The notes under the pieces are model-generated. The model did no database searches. It had not been told where the DNA came from and was given only the letters and a program-made list of their open reading frames with translations. Positions 11,946 through 23,641 of a DNA stretch of 64,000 nucleotides are shown here, in pieces; the first letter of the stretch is position 1; every line of letters begins with the position of its first letter. The stretch covers positions 4,960,001-5,024,000 of the forward strand of contig OX327686.1 of assembly GCA_946807835.1 (NCBI GenBank), written 5' to 3'. This stretch comes from Ailanthus altissimus. Lineage: Eukaryota; Streptophyta; Magnoliopsida; Sapindales; Simaroubaceae. The translations under genes were made by a program, and so were the position numbers.

Positions 11946-12412
11946 GTTGCTAGACTTTAGATATGTGATCACCATTATGTGATATTGATTGACAATTAGA
12001 TATTGATGTAATTTTATTTTCATATATTAATTATAATCTTATTTTGAATATTATGTTGATGATGAATTTTATTTTTATGAATATTATATTGATGGTAAAT
12101 TTTTATTTTTATAGATAATTATTTTTGATAGAATTGGACAATATTGAATTGTTGATGGACAATTATAGCAAAATTATGTAAACTTGTTCAAATAAAAAAG
12201 GAATTATGTAAAAAAAATTTTAAAATTTGAAATAAAAAAAAATAGTAAAAAATCAAAAAAACCGAACCAAACCGAACCGAAAAAAACCGGTTCGATTCGG
12301 TTTGGTTTCTTTCTCTTTCAAATATTCATTCAGTTTTTGTATAACAAAAAACCGAATCGGACCAGTTCGATTCCGAAAAAAACCAAACCAGACCGAACCG
12401 TGCCCAGCCCTA

Positions 12413-12420
12413 CCACTATG
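12413..12420. repeat. hAT target-site duplication, right copy
   Basis: CCACTATG, identical to 8042-8049. Confidence 0.9.
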
Positions 12421-12671
12421 TACATCCACCACAACACCAGAATTGAGCTTTATGCAGCTATTTATTGGTGGCCTCCATTGTTGCCTCAAAATCCCCTTGG
12501 TCGAATGAACCTTAACTTGATTACACCTATAATCCTCCAAAAAATCTCTATTCCAACTACACGCTATATCGACATCCACAATCCTCTGACCATTAATCTA
12601 TTGGTTTCTTATAAACCAAATACACCACAAAAGAATGTAAAGGAAATTCAAATCATCCTCATTAAGTTGAT
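12421..12671 (-). pseudogene. RNase H-like retroelement remnant, proximal half
   Basis: On the minus strand there is a zf-RVT-like tail (LLWCIWFIRNQ, about 12630), then RQQWRPPINSCIKLNSG (about 12480). The W-PP-G-IKLN pattern opens the RNase H-like domain of plant non-LTR retroelements. The frame reaches the hAT junction and resumes at 8041. The right end is cut by the copia LTR starting at 12672. Confidence 0.6.
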
Positions 12672-13300
12672 TGTGGAATTTGTGATCCAAAACTACATGC
12701 ATTATGATTGTAGTATTTGAGACAAATTTGCGAACAAGTCGGAATCAAGTAGAGCCGAAAACAAGCACAGAAGTTGGAAAAAAGCAATGAAGCAATGTTG
12801 GAAGACCAGAAGAAATTGGAGTAGTTTTCCTCAAATTTGGACACTGCGGCGCCCAAGCATATCTGTCAACACCGCGACGTTGGAGATAAAAACTTTAGTG
12901 CTGAGGCGCTGTGCCATAAATGGCAATACCCCAGTGTTCCTTTATATAACACTGGGGTATTCGATCATTTGTTTATATACCCCTTTATGTGCTTAGGTTT
13001 GTTAAGTTCGAAAATACACACTCTAAACATTGTAGATCATACCCTTGAGCTCCAAATTATTATTATATCATTCCATGATATTTCAAGATCGATTATCTTA
13101 TAATCACACATTAATAAAAGATGTTCAGATTCTTGATCCACTGTGAATATAAGCATATTGCTAAACCACGTAATTTTGTATTTTGGTATGCTTAATTTTT
13201 TCATTTTCTCTACTGCATTACTTAGCTCTTGATCATTGTTATTTTTAGTTATATTTTCTACTTTATTGTTTGTATACTCCACGTATTTCGTCGCGTGTTA
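12672..13300 (+). repeat. 5' LTR of copia A
   Basis: About 629 bp, starting TGTGGAATTTGTGATCC and ending CGTGTTA. A GC-rich module lies at 12842-12914. The TATA box TATATAA at about 12943 sits at the loop of a perfect 14-bp hairpin (stems 12925-12938 and 12948-12961). Confidence 0.8.
12925..12961. promoter_or_regulatory. Hairpin with TATA at its loop in the LTR
   Basis: Stem AATACCCCAGTGTT pairs perfectly with AACACTGGGGTATT around the 9-nt loop CCTTTATAT. The partner LTR has a decayed equivalent at 18535-18570 (AACGCC...GAGCGTT outer stem). This is the probable core promoter of the element. Confidence 0.6.
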
Positions 13301-13344
13301 TTGGCTATCTAAGTTTTTTTTTGTTGAACATAATACCACATAAA

Positions 13345-14060
13345 CATGAAGTAGAGAAATTTACAAGATATAATGATTTCAACTTATGAAAGCTTAAGAT
13401 GTTGATTTTGTTAAAGAGTCGATGACTAGAATTAGCTCTTGAGGAACCCTCTAATAATAGTGAAAAGCCTCAAATATCTAAATCTGACATAAATGACGAA
13501 ACCATTAATAGAAAGGCCCGGAGTGAAATTATTTTGAGTTTAGGTGATGATGTTTTGAAGGAAGTAGGTGGAGAGAAAACTGCATTAGGTTTGTGAAAAG
13601 ACTTGATGAGTTGTATATGATTAAGTCTCTTATAAATTGATTGTATCTCAAGAAAAATTTGTTCTAGTTGTCTTTGGTTGAGGGTGGTGCACTTAATGAA
13701 CACATTGATTCCTTCAACAAGGCTGTCATTAATTTGAAGATTGTTGATGTCAAAATTAGTGATAAAGACAAGGCAATTTTGTTTCTGAGTTCACTTCCTA
13801 AAAGTTATGAACATTTTGTTGATACTCTCTTATATGAAAGGGAGTCATTGACAATGAAGGATGTTAGAGCAGCCTCAAACTCAAAAGAGTTAGTCAAGAA
13901 ATCAGAATAACAACAAAATTCTACAGTTGTTCTTATTGCGAGGAGAAGAGATAAGATTAGGGAGACTAAAGAGAGAAATTCATCAACATCAAAATCGAGG
14001 GGCCGATCTAAAAAGTGTCACTTCTGCAAGAAAGAAGGCAATTTTATAAGGGATTATTCG
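13345..14060 (+). pseudogene. Copia A gag remnant
   Basis: Pieces of a UBN2-type Gag: HEVEKFTRYNDFNL (about 13350), then an open stretch 13668-13910 with DKAILFLSSLPKSYEHFV and SLTMKDVRAASNSKEL. A degenerate CCHC knuckle CHFCKKEGNFIRDYSE (about 14020) has lost its histidine and last cysteine. Gag would package element RNA. Several stops and shifts make it non-functional. Confidence 0.8.
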
Positions 14061-14796
14061 GAAAGAAGAGCCAAGTATCAATAGAAGAGACCTGAAGTAA
14101 ATGCAACTATAATTTATGAAGAAGACTGTGAAGTTACAGAAACATTAGTTCCTTCGAATAGGTAGAACACCGATGATTGAATTCTAGACTTCGGATGCAT
14201 TTTTCATATGTATCCGAATAAAGCCTTGTTCACAAGCTATCAGTCTATTAATTATTACAAAGTATTAATGAGCAATAATATGACTTGTCAAGTCTTTAGG
14301 ATAGGTAGTATTAGGCTGAGATTACATAATGAGAGTAAGAGAGAGTTGTTAGATATAAGACATGTACCTGATCTTAAAAGAAATTTAATTTCTTCGGACA
14401 TACTTGATCAGTCCAGTTGCACATTTAAATGTGAGAATGGTATATTAAAAGTGATTAAGGCTTTTATGGTTGTAATAAAAGGTGAGTGTAAACACGAGTT
14501 GTATGTGTTAAGTGGAGAGGCTATCATTGGATCTACATCTATCTCTGTTGATAATAAAAATATACAGACCAAGTTGTGACAATTGAGGTTAGGGCACTTG
14601 GGTGAGAGAAGTCTAAAAGAGTTGTATGATCAATGTGTATTGGCAAGGATAAAATCCAGCTAATAGAGTTTTGTGAACATTGTATACTTGGTAAAGCTCA
14701 TGGAGTTAAGTACAACATGGGTAAACAAAACACTAAAGGCACTTTGGATTACATACATTTTGACCTTTGAGGACGTGCACAAGCTGTCACTCATAG
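14060..14796 (+). pseudogene. Copia A protease and integrase zinc-binding region
   Basis: The protease signature has become LDFGCIFHMYP (about 14190), where DSG is expected. An open stretch at 14208-14579 holds the domain between protease and integrase, ending near LGHLGERSL. CEHCILGK (about 14680) is the end of the HHCC integrase finger. The integrase core starts with YIHFDL then a stop, and is cut by the insert at 14797. Confidence 0.75.
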
Positions 14797-15651
14797 TGAT
14801 GTGATTGATTGCTATACTAGTTAAGCGCAAGTGCACGTTATCGTATCAAGTAATATAGAATTTTAACTTCAAGTATCGATCCCACAAGGACTATGCGATC
14901 TAATTCTATAAATTAAATACTAAAATTGTACCTACTTAACTTTTATTCAAAAAATTAAAATCTGAAATTTATTTAACTAATATAATTCTATCAATTAACT
15001 AAACAAAAGTAAAGAGTTGAATTCACAAATAAAGATAATCTAAGGTTTTGACTCGTCCCCTAATATTTCATTGGATTCATTAACCACTTAGTTAATCCTT
15101 TAATACCAATTGATTGGCTTAGACATTAATCTCATCACAAGCCTTTGTTGATAGTCAAGTAACTATATTACGCATTTTAACAATCACCTATATATCTATA
15201 GCAATCAAATCAAAATGTAATTCATTAAAATCAAGTCTAAATTATACTATACATGCCACCTAGGTATATGTCTATTTTAGATGGAACTCATAATTGTTAC
15301 TCTATGATCATACATCAAACAATCATAGTTACTGTAGCAAAATATTGTTCACGCATTACTGTTCACCTTGGTATTATTCACCGTACGGGTGCCACGGCGC
15401 TAGGTTGTGGGCGCCGCAGCACTCAGCTGTTGACCAGGGAGCTGCGGTGCCCAGCCTTGGTACCCATTTCGTATTTTGAGCGTAACTTTTTTGTTTGACG
15501 TCCGGTTCACCACCCGTTTATTCCTATACGTTACATTTTTCGTCGTGAATCTATATATGATAAAAAAAATAATTAAATAGTTAAATATTTATGATTATGA
15601 GTAAAATACGAAAGTTTGATACAAATTATACTAGTGCTTTTACACCCTTAT
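14797..15651. mobile_element. 855-bp LTR-like insertion inside copia A integrase
   Basis: The integrase reading THSG...HGGAQYF is split at this insert. Flanking pentamers CATAG (14792-14796) and CATGG (15652-15656) look like a diverged 5-bp target duplication. The insert starts TGATGTGATTG and has the AAGCGCAAGTGCACGTTATC and AGTATCGATCCCACAAGG motifs that I have seen near the start of plant LTRs. It also carries a GC-rich motif at 15390-15455. It is probably a solo LTR; the family is unknown. Confidence 0.55.
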
Positions 15652-15656
15652 CATGG

Positions 15657-16560
15657 TGCACAGTATTTTTTGTCATTTATTGATCATTATTTAAGGAAGT
15701 TGTGGGTTTATGTGTTGAAGAACAAAGAGTAGTTATATGAAATATTCTAGCCATGGGAAGAAATTATGGAGAATCAAACAAGTAAGAAAATCAAAAGACT
15801 TAAGACGAATAATGGTATTGAGTTTTGTAATACTGAGTTTGATAAGTTTTATGCTAAGTATGAAATTGTAAGGAATAAAATGGTACGATACATACTACAA
15901 CAGAATGGACTTGCATAAAGGATGAACTAGACCTTCCTTGAAAGAGTAAGATATATGCTAACCAATGTCGGATTGTCTAAAGCATTTTAGGGAGAGGCAG
16001 TAGTAACAACTATTTACTTGATAAACCAAAGTCCTTCCTCAAATATTAGCTTTATGATACCAGAACAGAAATGATCTAGAAGCACTCTAAAGTATGATCA
16101 CCTAAGGGTATTTAGATGCTTTACATTTATACACATCAAGCAATGCAAACTAAAATTAACAGCCTTGAAAGGAATATTCATTGGATATCTAAAAAGTGTT
16201 AAGGGATATAAGGTGTAGTGTACTAATCTTAATCCACACAAAGTATCATTAGTAGGGATGTGACATTCAATGAGTCTATATTATTAGAAACCAACCAGAA
16301 TTCAGCTTTGAATAAGCCAGAATATAGGCCAAGTTCAGTTTTCGAATTTGAAACTAAACATCATGAAGTGGAATATAATTTGAAACCTAATACATATACA
16401 GGTTAACACTTTAATAATGATGCACATAAAGACGAAGAACTAGAAAGTTCCTCCGAAATAGCTCTATTGTAGCCTAGCACTCCTCAACCTGAACTTAAAG
16501 ATTACCAGCTGGCTAGAGATAGAAAACTGAGAGTTTTTCGACCACCGAGTAGATATGCAT
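15657..16560 (+). pseudogene. Copia A integrase core remnant
   Basis: After the insert the integrase resumes with a FIDH block, a damaged QQNG block (about 15900), GEAVVTTIYLINQSPSS (about 15995), LRVFRCFTFIHI (about 16105) and KGIFIGYLKSVKGYKV (about 16170). These are standard copia integrase landmarks. Many stops are present. Confidence 0.7.
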
Positions 16561-16589
16561 GTGCAGATTTGATAACTTATGCATTTAAC

Positions 16590-17320
16590 ACTACTTACAC
16601 TAAGGAATATGATGAACCAAAATCATATGATGAAGCCATGGATAGTGTAAACTATGCTAAATGAAAACATGTTATGGAAGATGAGATTACTTCTCTTAAA
16701 AAGAATCAGACGTAAAAATTGGTGGTAAAACCAAAGAACAAGAGGCTAGTTGGCTGCAAATGGGTTTACAAGATTAAAGATGGGGTTTTGGGTGTTAAGT
16801 CTACATAGTTCAAGATTAAGCTTGTTGTACAGCTTTACACAAAAGAAAGGGGTTGATTTCTATAAAAAAAATTCTCCTGTTGTAAAACACTCATCCATTC
16901 GTATTTTATTATCCATGTGTGTAAATATGAATTTACATCTTGAACAAATGGAAATAAAGATAACTTTCCTTCATGGTGAGCTTGAAAAAGAAATATTCAT
17001 GGCACAATCGAAAGGTTTTGAAGAACCGAGTAAAAAAAATCATGCTTACTTGTTAAAGAAGTCTTTATATGGGCTGAAGCATTCTCTGAGGTAATGGTAT
17101 AGGAGATTTGATGATTTTATGCTGCATTATGAATTTACAAGGAGCAAGTATGATGTATGTGTGTACTTCAAAGTATTAAATAACAGTAAGCATATGTATC
17201 TCTTTTTATAAGTTGATAATATATTGATTACATATAATGATATGGAAGAGATACATAAGCTGGAAAAAAAAGTTAAGTGGTGAGTTTGAAATAAAAGATT
17301 TGGGGTGAACTAAAAGAATT
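16590..17320 (+). pseudogene. Copia A reverse transcriptase remnant
   Basis: RT landmarks in order: a KWVYKIK-like block (about 16760), an open stretch 16750-17094 with FYKKNSPVVKHSSIR, ITFLHGELEKEIFMAQ and KKSLYGLKHSLR, then the active-site region as a stop followed by VDN (about 17210), where YVDD is expected. Loss of Y and the second D makes it inactive. Confidence 0.8.
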
Positions 17321-18205
17321 TTGGGTATAGATATAGTGAGGGGCAGTGATGTTATTTTCTTATCTCAACAACGTTATTTTCTTGTCTAACAACAATATAT
17401 ACTCAAAGTTCTCGATAGGTTCAGAATAAGGGATGCCAAAACTGTGTTGACTCTATTGGCAAGGCATTTTAAACTGTCGGCATCTCAGTCACCATAAACT
17501 GAAGATGAAAAACTGTAAATGCTTAAGGTATTGTATGCTAATGTTGTGGGTTCTATCATGTATGCTATGATTTGCACAATGCTGGATATAGCATAAACGA
17601 TGAGTGTTGTGAGTAGATACATGACTAATCCTAGAAAAGAGCATTAGATAGTCGTAAAATGGATATTTATGTATCTAAAGGGGACGTCACATTATAGTTT
17701 GCTATTCAGAAGGGTTGGCACAAATGGTGAAATGGTGAAAGGTTATATGGACTCAGATTATACAAGTGACCGAGACAATAGGAGGTCTTTATCTCAGTAT
17801 ATCTTCATGATGTTTAAATGTAGCAAATGCTAAAAATTAGTATTGGAACATGTTTTAGCATTGTTAACTATCGAAACTAGGTTTATAGCCTTAAGAGAAT
17901 CAATCAAAAAGGCTATATGGTTGAAAGGTATTTATGTTGAATTTTTTTGCTATGGATAAAGTTAATATTTTTGTGCATTATGATAGCTAAAGTATCATAC
18001 ATCTAAGCAAATATCAAGTGTTTCATGAAAGATCAAAACACATTGATGTTATGAGGTATTTCATTTGGGATACTATGTAGAGTGGCATTATTAGTCTATG
18101 TAAAATTCCAACGTCGGAGAATCTTACTAATATATTAATTAAGCTGCTACCCGCAGTTAAGTTTAGGTTGTATATAGACTTAACTGGAATCACAACTTAC
18201 AATTA
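17320..18205 (+). pseudogene. Copia A RNase H remnant
   Basis: Fragments include a SIMYAMICT-like block (about 17560), a GYMDSDYT-like block (about 17745), a SKHIDV-like block (about 18035) and ENLTNILIKLLPAVKF near the end (about 18120-18160). The end of pol lies about 80 bp before the 3' LTR, as normal. Frames shift repeatedly. Confidence 0.7.
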
Positions 18206-18283
18206 AGGTTGTGATATGCATAAGATAGATCTTTGGGTCCTCTATTTGAGTTGTTGGAGTGATTTTGTATCAATGAGGGGATT

Positions 18284-18910
18284 TGTAAAATTTGTGATCC
18301 AAAATCACATGTACTGTAATTGTAATCTTAGGACAAATTCGAGAACAAGTCAAAATCAAATTAGAGCCGAAAACAAGCGTGAAAATGGCCAAAAAGCAAT
18401 GGAACAATGCTAAAAGACTAGAAGAAACATAGGAAGTTTTTCCCAGGTCTGGACGCTACAACACCCAAGTATGTTTCCCAGCCACAACGCTGAAGACAAA
18501 AGGTTCAATACTGCGGTACTGTGCCATAAGGGGTAACGCCCAACATTCCCCAATATAACACTAGAGCGTTCGGCTATTTGTTTACATACCCCTTTATATG
18601 CCTAGGGTTTGTTGAGTTCAAAAATATACACTCTAAACAGTATAGATCAAACCATTGAGCTCTAAATTGCTATTGTATCATTTTTTAAAATTTCAAATTC
18701 AATTCTCTTATAATCAAATATCAATAAGAAAGGTTTGGATCTTTAATCTACGATGGACATAAGCACATTGTTGAATTACATAATTTTGTGTCTTGATATA
18801 CTTAATTTTTATATTTTCTCTACTACATTACTTAGCTCTTAATCACTATTGTTTTCGATTGTATTTTCTACCTTATTATTTGTATATTTTATATATTTTA
18901 CTGCATGTTA
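18284..18910 (+). repeat. 3' LTR of copia A
   Basis: Direct copy of 12672-13300, preceded by the purine-rich tract AATGAGGGGAT. It has a GC-rich module at 18452-18526 and a decayed TATA hairpin at 18535-18570. Confidence 0.8.
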
Positions 18911-20214
18911 AATTATACATTGGTGCATGCTTGAAATAAAGAATTCACATGAAGTTTTTCGATGAGAGCATCGAATACCATTCATAAAGCTACACCATTC
19001 ACACATATTTTTCAAAGAGTTACAAAGCTAAAGTGCCTGGATTGAGTTCTCAGCCGACCAGACTTTAGGCAGTTCTTGTCCGTTAGAATGTGATGTATTT
19101 TAATTAACATTAATGAGAATTCAATCATAAATTGCTTTCTATAAGAAAATTTTTACTTTTGACGAACCTTAAACTTTCAACAATGAAATGGCAGCTTTAA
19201 ATAGGATACTTTTTCTGTACATGATCTCTCTCTCTCCATCACTCTATTTGTATCTAAGATATAAGCTATTCTATGATATAATATATTTACTAAAGGTACA
19301 GTTTTTTTTGTTTTTACATATTTTGAATTTTTTATTATACATTTTAATTTCTTTTAAGTTCACAATGTAATATAAAGCGTAAATTAAAGAAAATAATAAT
19401 TTTTTTTTAAATGTAAAACTAAAATTATTATATAATACGAGCTTTTAGGGTCAAACAGGGTCAAGAACAAGTTGCAAAGCAGTCGACATCGACTGCATAT
19501 GCTTGCAGAGATGATTAAACCATGGTTGCCTTGTTTATTTATTATTTTGAACAGGGTTGCCATAACGTTTAAATGAAAAGCCAAACTGAAACTTTGGGAT
19601 CTGTCGACATCGACTGCATTTGCTTGCAGAGATGATTAAATAAATTTATGATAATAATAAAAAACCAACTTGCTCTCAGCGAACAGAACTGAATTCTGAT
19701 GTTTCTTAAGTGATCATACCTTAAAAGTAAGCTACAATTATACAAATACCATTTGTTGCTCGATACAGAAATTTAATGATAGGCATTGACTTGACAACTA
19801 GCGATAAACAAAAAAATGGCTGTAATTGAGGCCACGACAACTAATCAATAATCATAAAGAAAATAAAGAATCTCTAACATATGTAGACAGAATTTAGTCT
19901 GAATCTTGGCCTTTTCTTTTCTTAGATCTGAATGTGCCAATTTTTGTACAAAAACATTGCTATAAAGCAGAACTTGTTCAAGTTCTTTGGACCCCTTTTC
20001 ACTCTTCGAATGTGTATGAAATCTTTAATTTTTAATGTGAACAAAATTCAATCCTGACAACTTTTTATAAGGGATGACAAAAAAATGTAGATTGAATTCA
20101 TAAAAACTCAAAAAGTCGAAAAAAAAAATTGAAAAAAAATCTGAATTTCTTTTAGTACGAATTTCAATATTTTTTAGTCTAAGTCACGTTCAAATTCTTT
20201 TGGATTAAAAAAAC
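18911..20214. other. AT-rich stretch with one 38-bp direct repeat
   Basis: No gene was recognised. Two copies of a 38-bp sequence beginning GTCGACATCGACTGCAT and ending GAGATGATTAAA lie at 19482-19519 and 19603-19640, with one mismatch. Confidence 0.5.
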
Positions 20215-20708
20215 TTAGCCCCAAATCCAATTTGTTTTTCTTTGAATCAATTTTTTCTTTTTTATCCAACATTCCAATTTTGTTGAGAAAGTGATTTTCA
20301 TTTCTCAATCGCATGCAAAACTCAAAATCCCATATTTTAACTTTGAGTTCCTCAATTTTTTTTGAATATTCTAACATTTTTGTCAAACAAGACTATGACG
20401 ACGACAACAACAGTTACAATAATAATAATAATAATTTGTCAACTTGGATAGGATATTTATTATTAATTATAAAAAATATATATAAAAGATTGCCCACTAA
20501 TCGGCCCTCGTAAATTCCACCCTCCCCAAAAAGATTGCCCACTAATCTAGGTTTCGGGTCACCCAAAATTAGTTAGATTTAAAATTAAGACTTTAGTTTG
20601 TACCAAAAAGAAAAAAAAAAACTTATATGCAATTTAAATCCAAAGCAGCTTTAAAAAATCGTTTACGTTTCAGCAAAACTCAGACCCGAATCTAAAATTT
20701 ACCGACCC
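20215..20708. repeat. Direct duplication A, copy 1
   Basis: Similar in the same orientation to 24075-24621. Shared blocks include TATCCAACATTCCAATTTT, GAATATTCTAACATTTTTGT, AAACAAGACTA and AGATTGCCCACTAATC. Copy 1 has an AAT microsatellite at about 20420-20440. Confidence 0.7.
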
Positions 20709-20715
20709 TACTTCT

Positions 20716-21990
20716 TATATAATTATCACAAAAAGCTTCCGCATTTAAGCTGCTTGCCATCTATTTAATTACTTGAAGAAATATCTGTTTTTGTATAACT
20801 AATTAAAAAAAATAGCAGTTGGCCATATATAAATACTATAATATGACTAAAAATAAGAAAGATCTTATAAAATTGTTGTTGACTTAAATATAATATGAGC
20901 CTTATGTTTTGTCGTTAGCAATACTTGTTTTTTTATTGCATAGTTTAGATCCATTTGGTAATATATTATATATGTGTGAACAGATGTTGACATAATGATA
21001 ACAATAAATTATTTTGAATATTTATTTAAAAAAAAGAAAAAAAAACACTTAAATTACGTATTATAATAAAAGTGATAATTTATTTATCATATTTTTAAAA
21101 TTATTTATTTTTACTTATTTTTTATAATTTGTTTTTATTAAATTTGATAGTGAGTAAACTGTCACTTTCGTTATAATATTAAATTCAAATGTATTTTCTC
21201 TTTTAAAATATAAATTATAAAATTTACAATTAAAAAAATTAGAATATGTATATTTATCTACCCATTAATAAAATAATCATTTTGATAATAAGACTTTTTT
21301 TTTAAACGTTTTATACCGAGACTTAAACAAAAGTTTATAAAAAATTTCATGACTCTCATTCACATAAGTAAATTAGGTCATCATTATTAAGTTGAATCTG
21401 TCATTTGAATTGTAATGAAATATATAATAAAAAGATTTTTAAACAATTACATTAACTTAACCATAAATCAGACAATTAAAACTTGATAACAATGCAAGAT
21501 TTTCTTAAAACTTCTGATTAACTAGACTTAACGAGCTTATGCCCCTTATTTTCGTTGACTTAAAATTTTTAGGCACAAGCTTCATGTATATACTTTCTCA
21601 TCTAAATTTCCAATAAAAGTTGGAAGTTTCAAAATCCATCTAATATTTGATAAAGGTCGTCTAAATTGTTGAAGCATATGCATCAAATTAACCTAAAAAC
21701 ATTGACAATCGATATCCTCTAATTAGCTTCAAAGGTCAAAACCTTTTTGGAGAAGAGGAAGTCTTCGTCGTGTCAATTACTCGCCACAAATTAGTGGGCT
21801 TATCATAAAGTTTATTCATACCAAAAATCTTGCAACCTTGAAGAAAAAACTTCTAGTTCACACCAAAGTTAGGCAAAGGTAGAACATGGCAATGCTAGAG
21901 CGTAGATCCTGCATTGATCACGTGACAATGACATGAGCAGCTCAAGTCAAGCCTCTTAGACCCACCACGAAAATCAAACAACATATTTTA
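20716..21990. repeat. Inverted duplication B, left arm
   Basis: About 1.27 kb that matches, in inverted orientation, 24665-25640 and then 28050-28288. Examples: TTGACAATCGATATCCTCT (left) with AGAGGATATCGATTATCAA (right), and ATATAATTATCACAAAAAGC (left) with GCTTTTGTGATAATTATATA (right). The arms enclose PADRE gene 1. The right arm is interrupted by MULE 2. Confidence 0.8.
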
Positions 21991-23047
21991 TTTTGACATT
22001 ACATCGGCAGGGAGCTACTAGTAAGAGGCTAATCGGGTCACGACGTTACTTAAATACTAACACACGCTCAAAAGTGTACACCGATCAAAAGTTAGCTGGG
22101 ACAAGACTTCACATACACCTTGAAAATATATTTCACAGAGAGTATAAACCCCTACAAAAGAAAAGGGAGAATGACTTCAATTATACACTGACACACTCCT
22201 GAAAATTTTTACTTCACATAGAGAGCATAAACCTCTATAAAATAGAAAAAATGCCTCGAAAAAAAAGAACGAGATTATCATATTATCTTATTATTTGCCA
22301 AAACTCGAATCCTTAATCAAGAGGTTATATTATCCTCTTATTATTTTGAGCGTTACTCACTTATCCCTCTCATGATTCATATTATTCAAAAACTTGTTAC
22401 CCACTTACCCCCTCATGATACATATTATTCAAAAACTTCTGTTATAACACTTTTAATATAATACGAGTTAGAAGGGTTGAAACTAATGGTAGAGTACAAC
22501 TTATAATTGCGATGTAGCTATCTCTAAAGGAACTTAATTATTTATAATTGGTAACCAAGTTAATATCTTTGTGCAAAAAAATATGTTTTACTGGACACTT
22601 ATGATTATATTTGGTCTTTGCAAATTTTTATTATGAAAATTTATTCTTATAATTTTTTTTATTTGTATTGTAAGTGAACTTATGTGTTTTATTTTATTTT
22701 ATTTTAAATACGGTTAATATTTATGCTTAAAAAAATTCTACATACAGATTAATCTGTATTGAAGCATAACAAAATAAATAAAAAGACAGAAGAAGAAAAG
22801 AAACTTATTTGCAGTCTGGTTTTGGGCAGAAAAAGATCAAGTTGATGTAAAGACAATTTAGTTATCAGAGAAGAAAGAATCCTGAATTACAAAATATCAA
22901 GCTTTAAAGACGAACTTGGAGTGTATTATGAAAATTCACACAAAGTTTACAGATAGAAGAAAGTACATAGGCGTAGCCAGTGTTAAGAAAATGCTAAAAA
23001 AGCTCAACCCCACCCCCAGAATTTCTTCTCAAAATTAACTAGGCACT

Positions 23048-23641
23048 TCAACGTTCAGCTTCTCCATCTCCACTAAGACTTTCTTCTAATTCAGATTCAC
23101 TCGTCCTGAAGGACATCTCTTTAATCGGGTCCAAAATCGGCGTCCAAGATCGTTTTGGCGACAAACATTCTACTCCCGTTGCCGTTTTTTGAGTGCTTTT
23201 CGCTGGCGAATTCCATGCGGGGCTTACGCTTGAAGTGTGTCTTCTGGGCGAGTTCCCCTGAGACTTAATACCGCTGCGGCTTGATTTTGCTTTTGCTTTT
23301 GCTTTGGCAGAAGTAGTGAGTCTTTTCACGGTAGATGCCAAGTCATGAGGAGAAACTTCGCCGTGGATTGCTGAGGCCGGCAGTAAAAAGTAAATCCGCC
23401 CTGGTTCAAGCAGGGTATCGGGTTTCAATGGCTTTAAGCTGGCCGCTGACAGAAGCTGAGCTGCCGTGAATAAAAAGTGCTTCGGCGGCCGACAGGTGAG
23501 TTGGCCGACTGATACAGGATAATCAAACTCCTCTACATAGCCATTCAGATCAACAACCCGTATGTTATCAATTGTTGTCGACGCTGATAAGGACGACGAC
23601 GACGATGAACGTGATGATCTAAGAAACAAGCAACAACCCAT
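23048..23641 (-). CDS. PADRE (DUF4228) domain protein, copy 1
   Basis: Single-exon gene for a 197-residue protein. The frame is open a further 52 codons upstream, but the start at 23641 is preferred because it gives MGCC, matching the MG start of family members, with purine-rich context and alignment to copy 2. The glycine at position 2 and cysteines at 3-4 suggest N-myristoylation and palmitoylation, hence membrane tethering (inference). The PADRE region is about residues 23-112, with IRVVDLNGYVEEFDYPVSVG, a PPKHFLFTAAQLLS segment and the family hallmark LEPGRIYFLLP. The C-terminal half is Ala-Lys and Ser-rich, likely disordered, with KRSWTPILDPIKEM near the end. PADRE genes are linked to stress and pathogen responses; the biochemical role is unknown. 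Noticeably GC-richer than its surroundings. Confidence 0.9.
   Translation of the reverse strand: MGCCLFLRSSRSSSSSSLSASTTIDNIRVVDLNGYVEEFDYPVSVGQLTCRPPKHFLFTAAQLLSAASLKPLKPDTLLEPGRIYFLLPASAIHGEVSPHDLASTVKRLTTSAKAKAKAKSSRSGIKSQGNSPRRHTSSVSPAWNSPAKSTQKTATGVECLSPKRSWTPILDPIKEMSFRTSESELEESLSGDGEAER

Larger units (their letters stand above)
8050..12412 (+). mobile_element. hAT-superfamily DNA transposon, full-length, inactivated
   Basis: The ends are TAGGGTTGGGCA and TGCCCAGCCCTA, an 11-of-12 inverted repeat, and exact 8-bp duplications flank them. Both subterminal regions (8080-8230 and 12250-12400) carry many AACCGAACCG / CGGTTCGGTT units, likely transposase-binding sites. The element is 4,363 bp and contains a long transposase frame with stops. 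A 321-bp MITE at 30088-30408 has nearly the same termini. Assignment rests on the transposase, the terminal repeats and the duplication length. Confidence 0.93.
12672..18910 (+). mobile_element. Ty1/copia LTR retrotransposon A (decayed)
   Basis: Two similar direct LTRs (12672-13300 and 18284-18910) flank gag, protease, integrase, RT and RNase H remnants in copia order. A degenerate primer-binding site TGGCTATCTAAG (expected TGGTATCAGAGC) follows the 5' LTR. The LTRs differ at many positions and the coding part has many stops and shifts, so the insertion is old. An 855-bp insert interrupts the integrase at 14797-15651. No convincing 5-bp target duplication was found. Confidence 0.85.
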
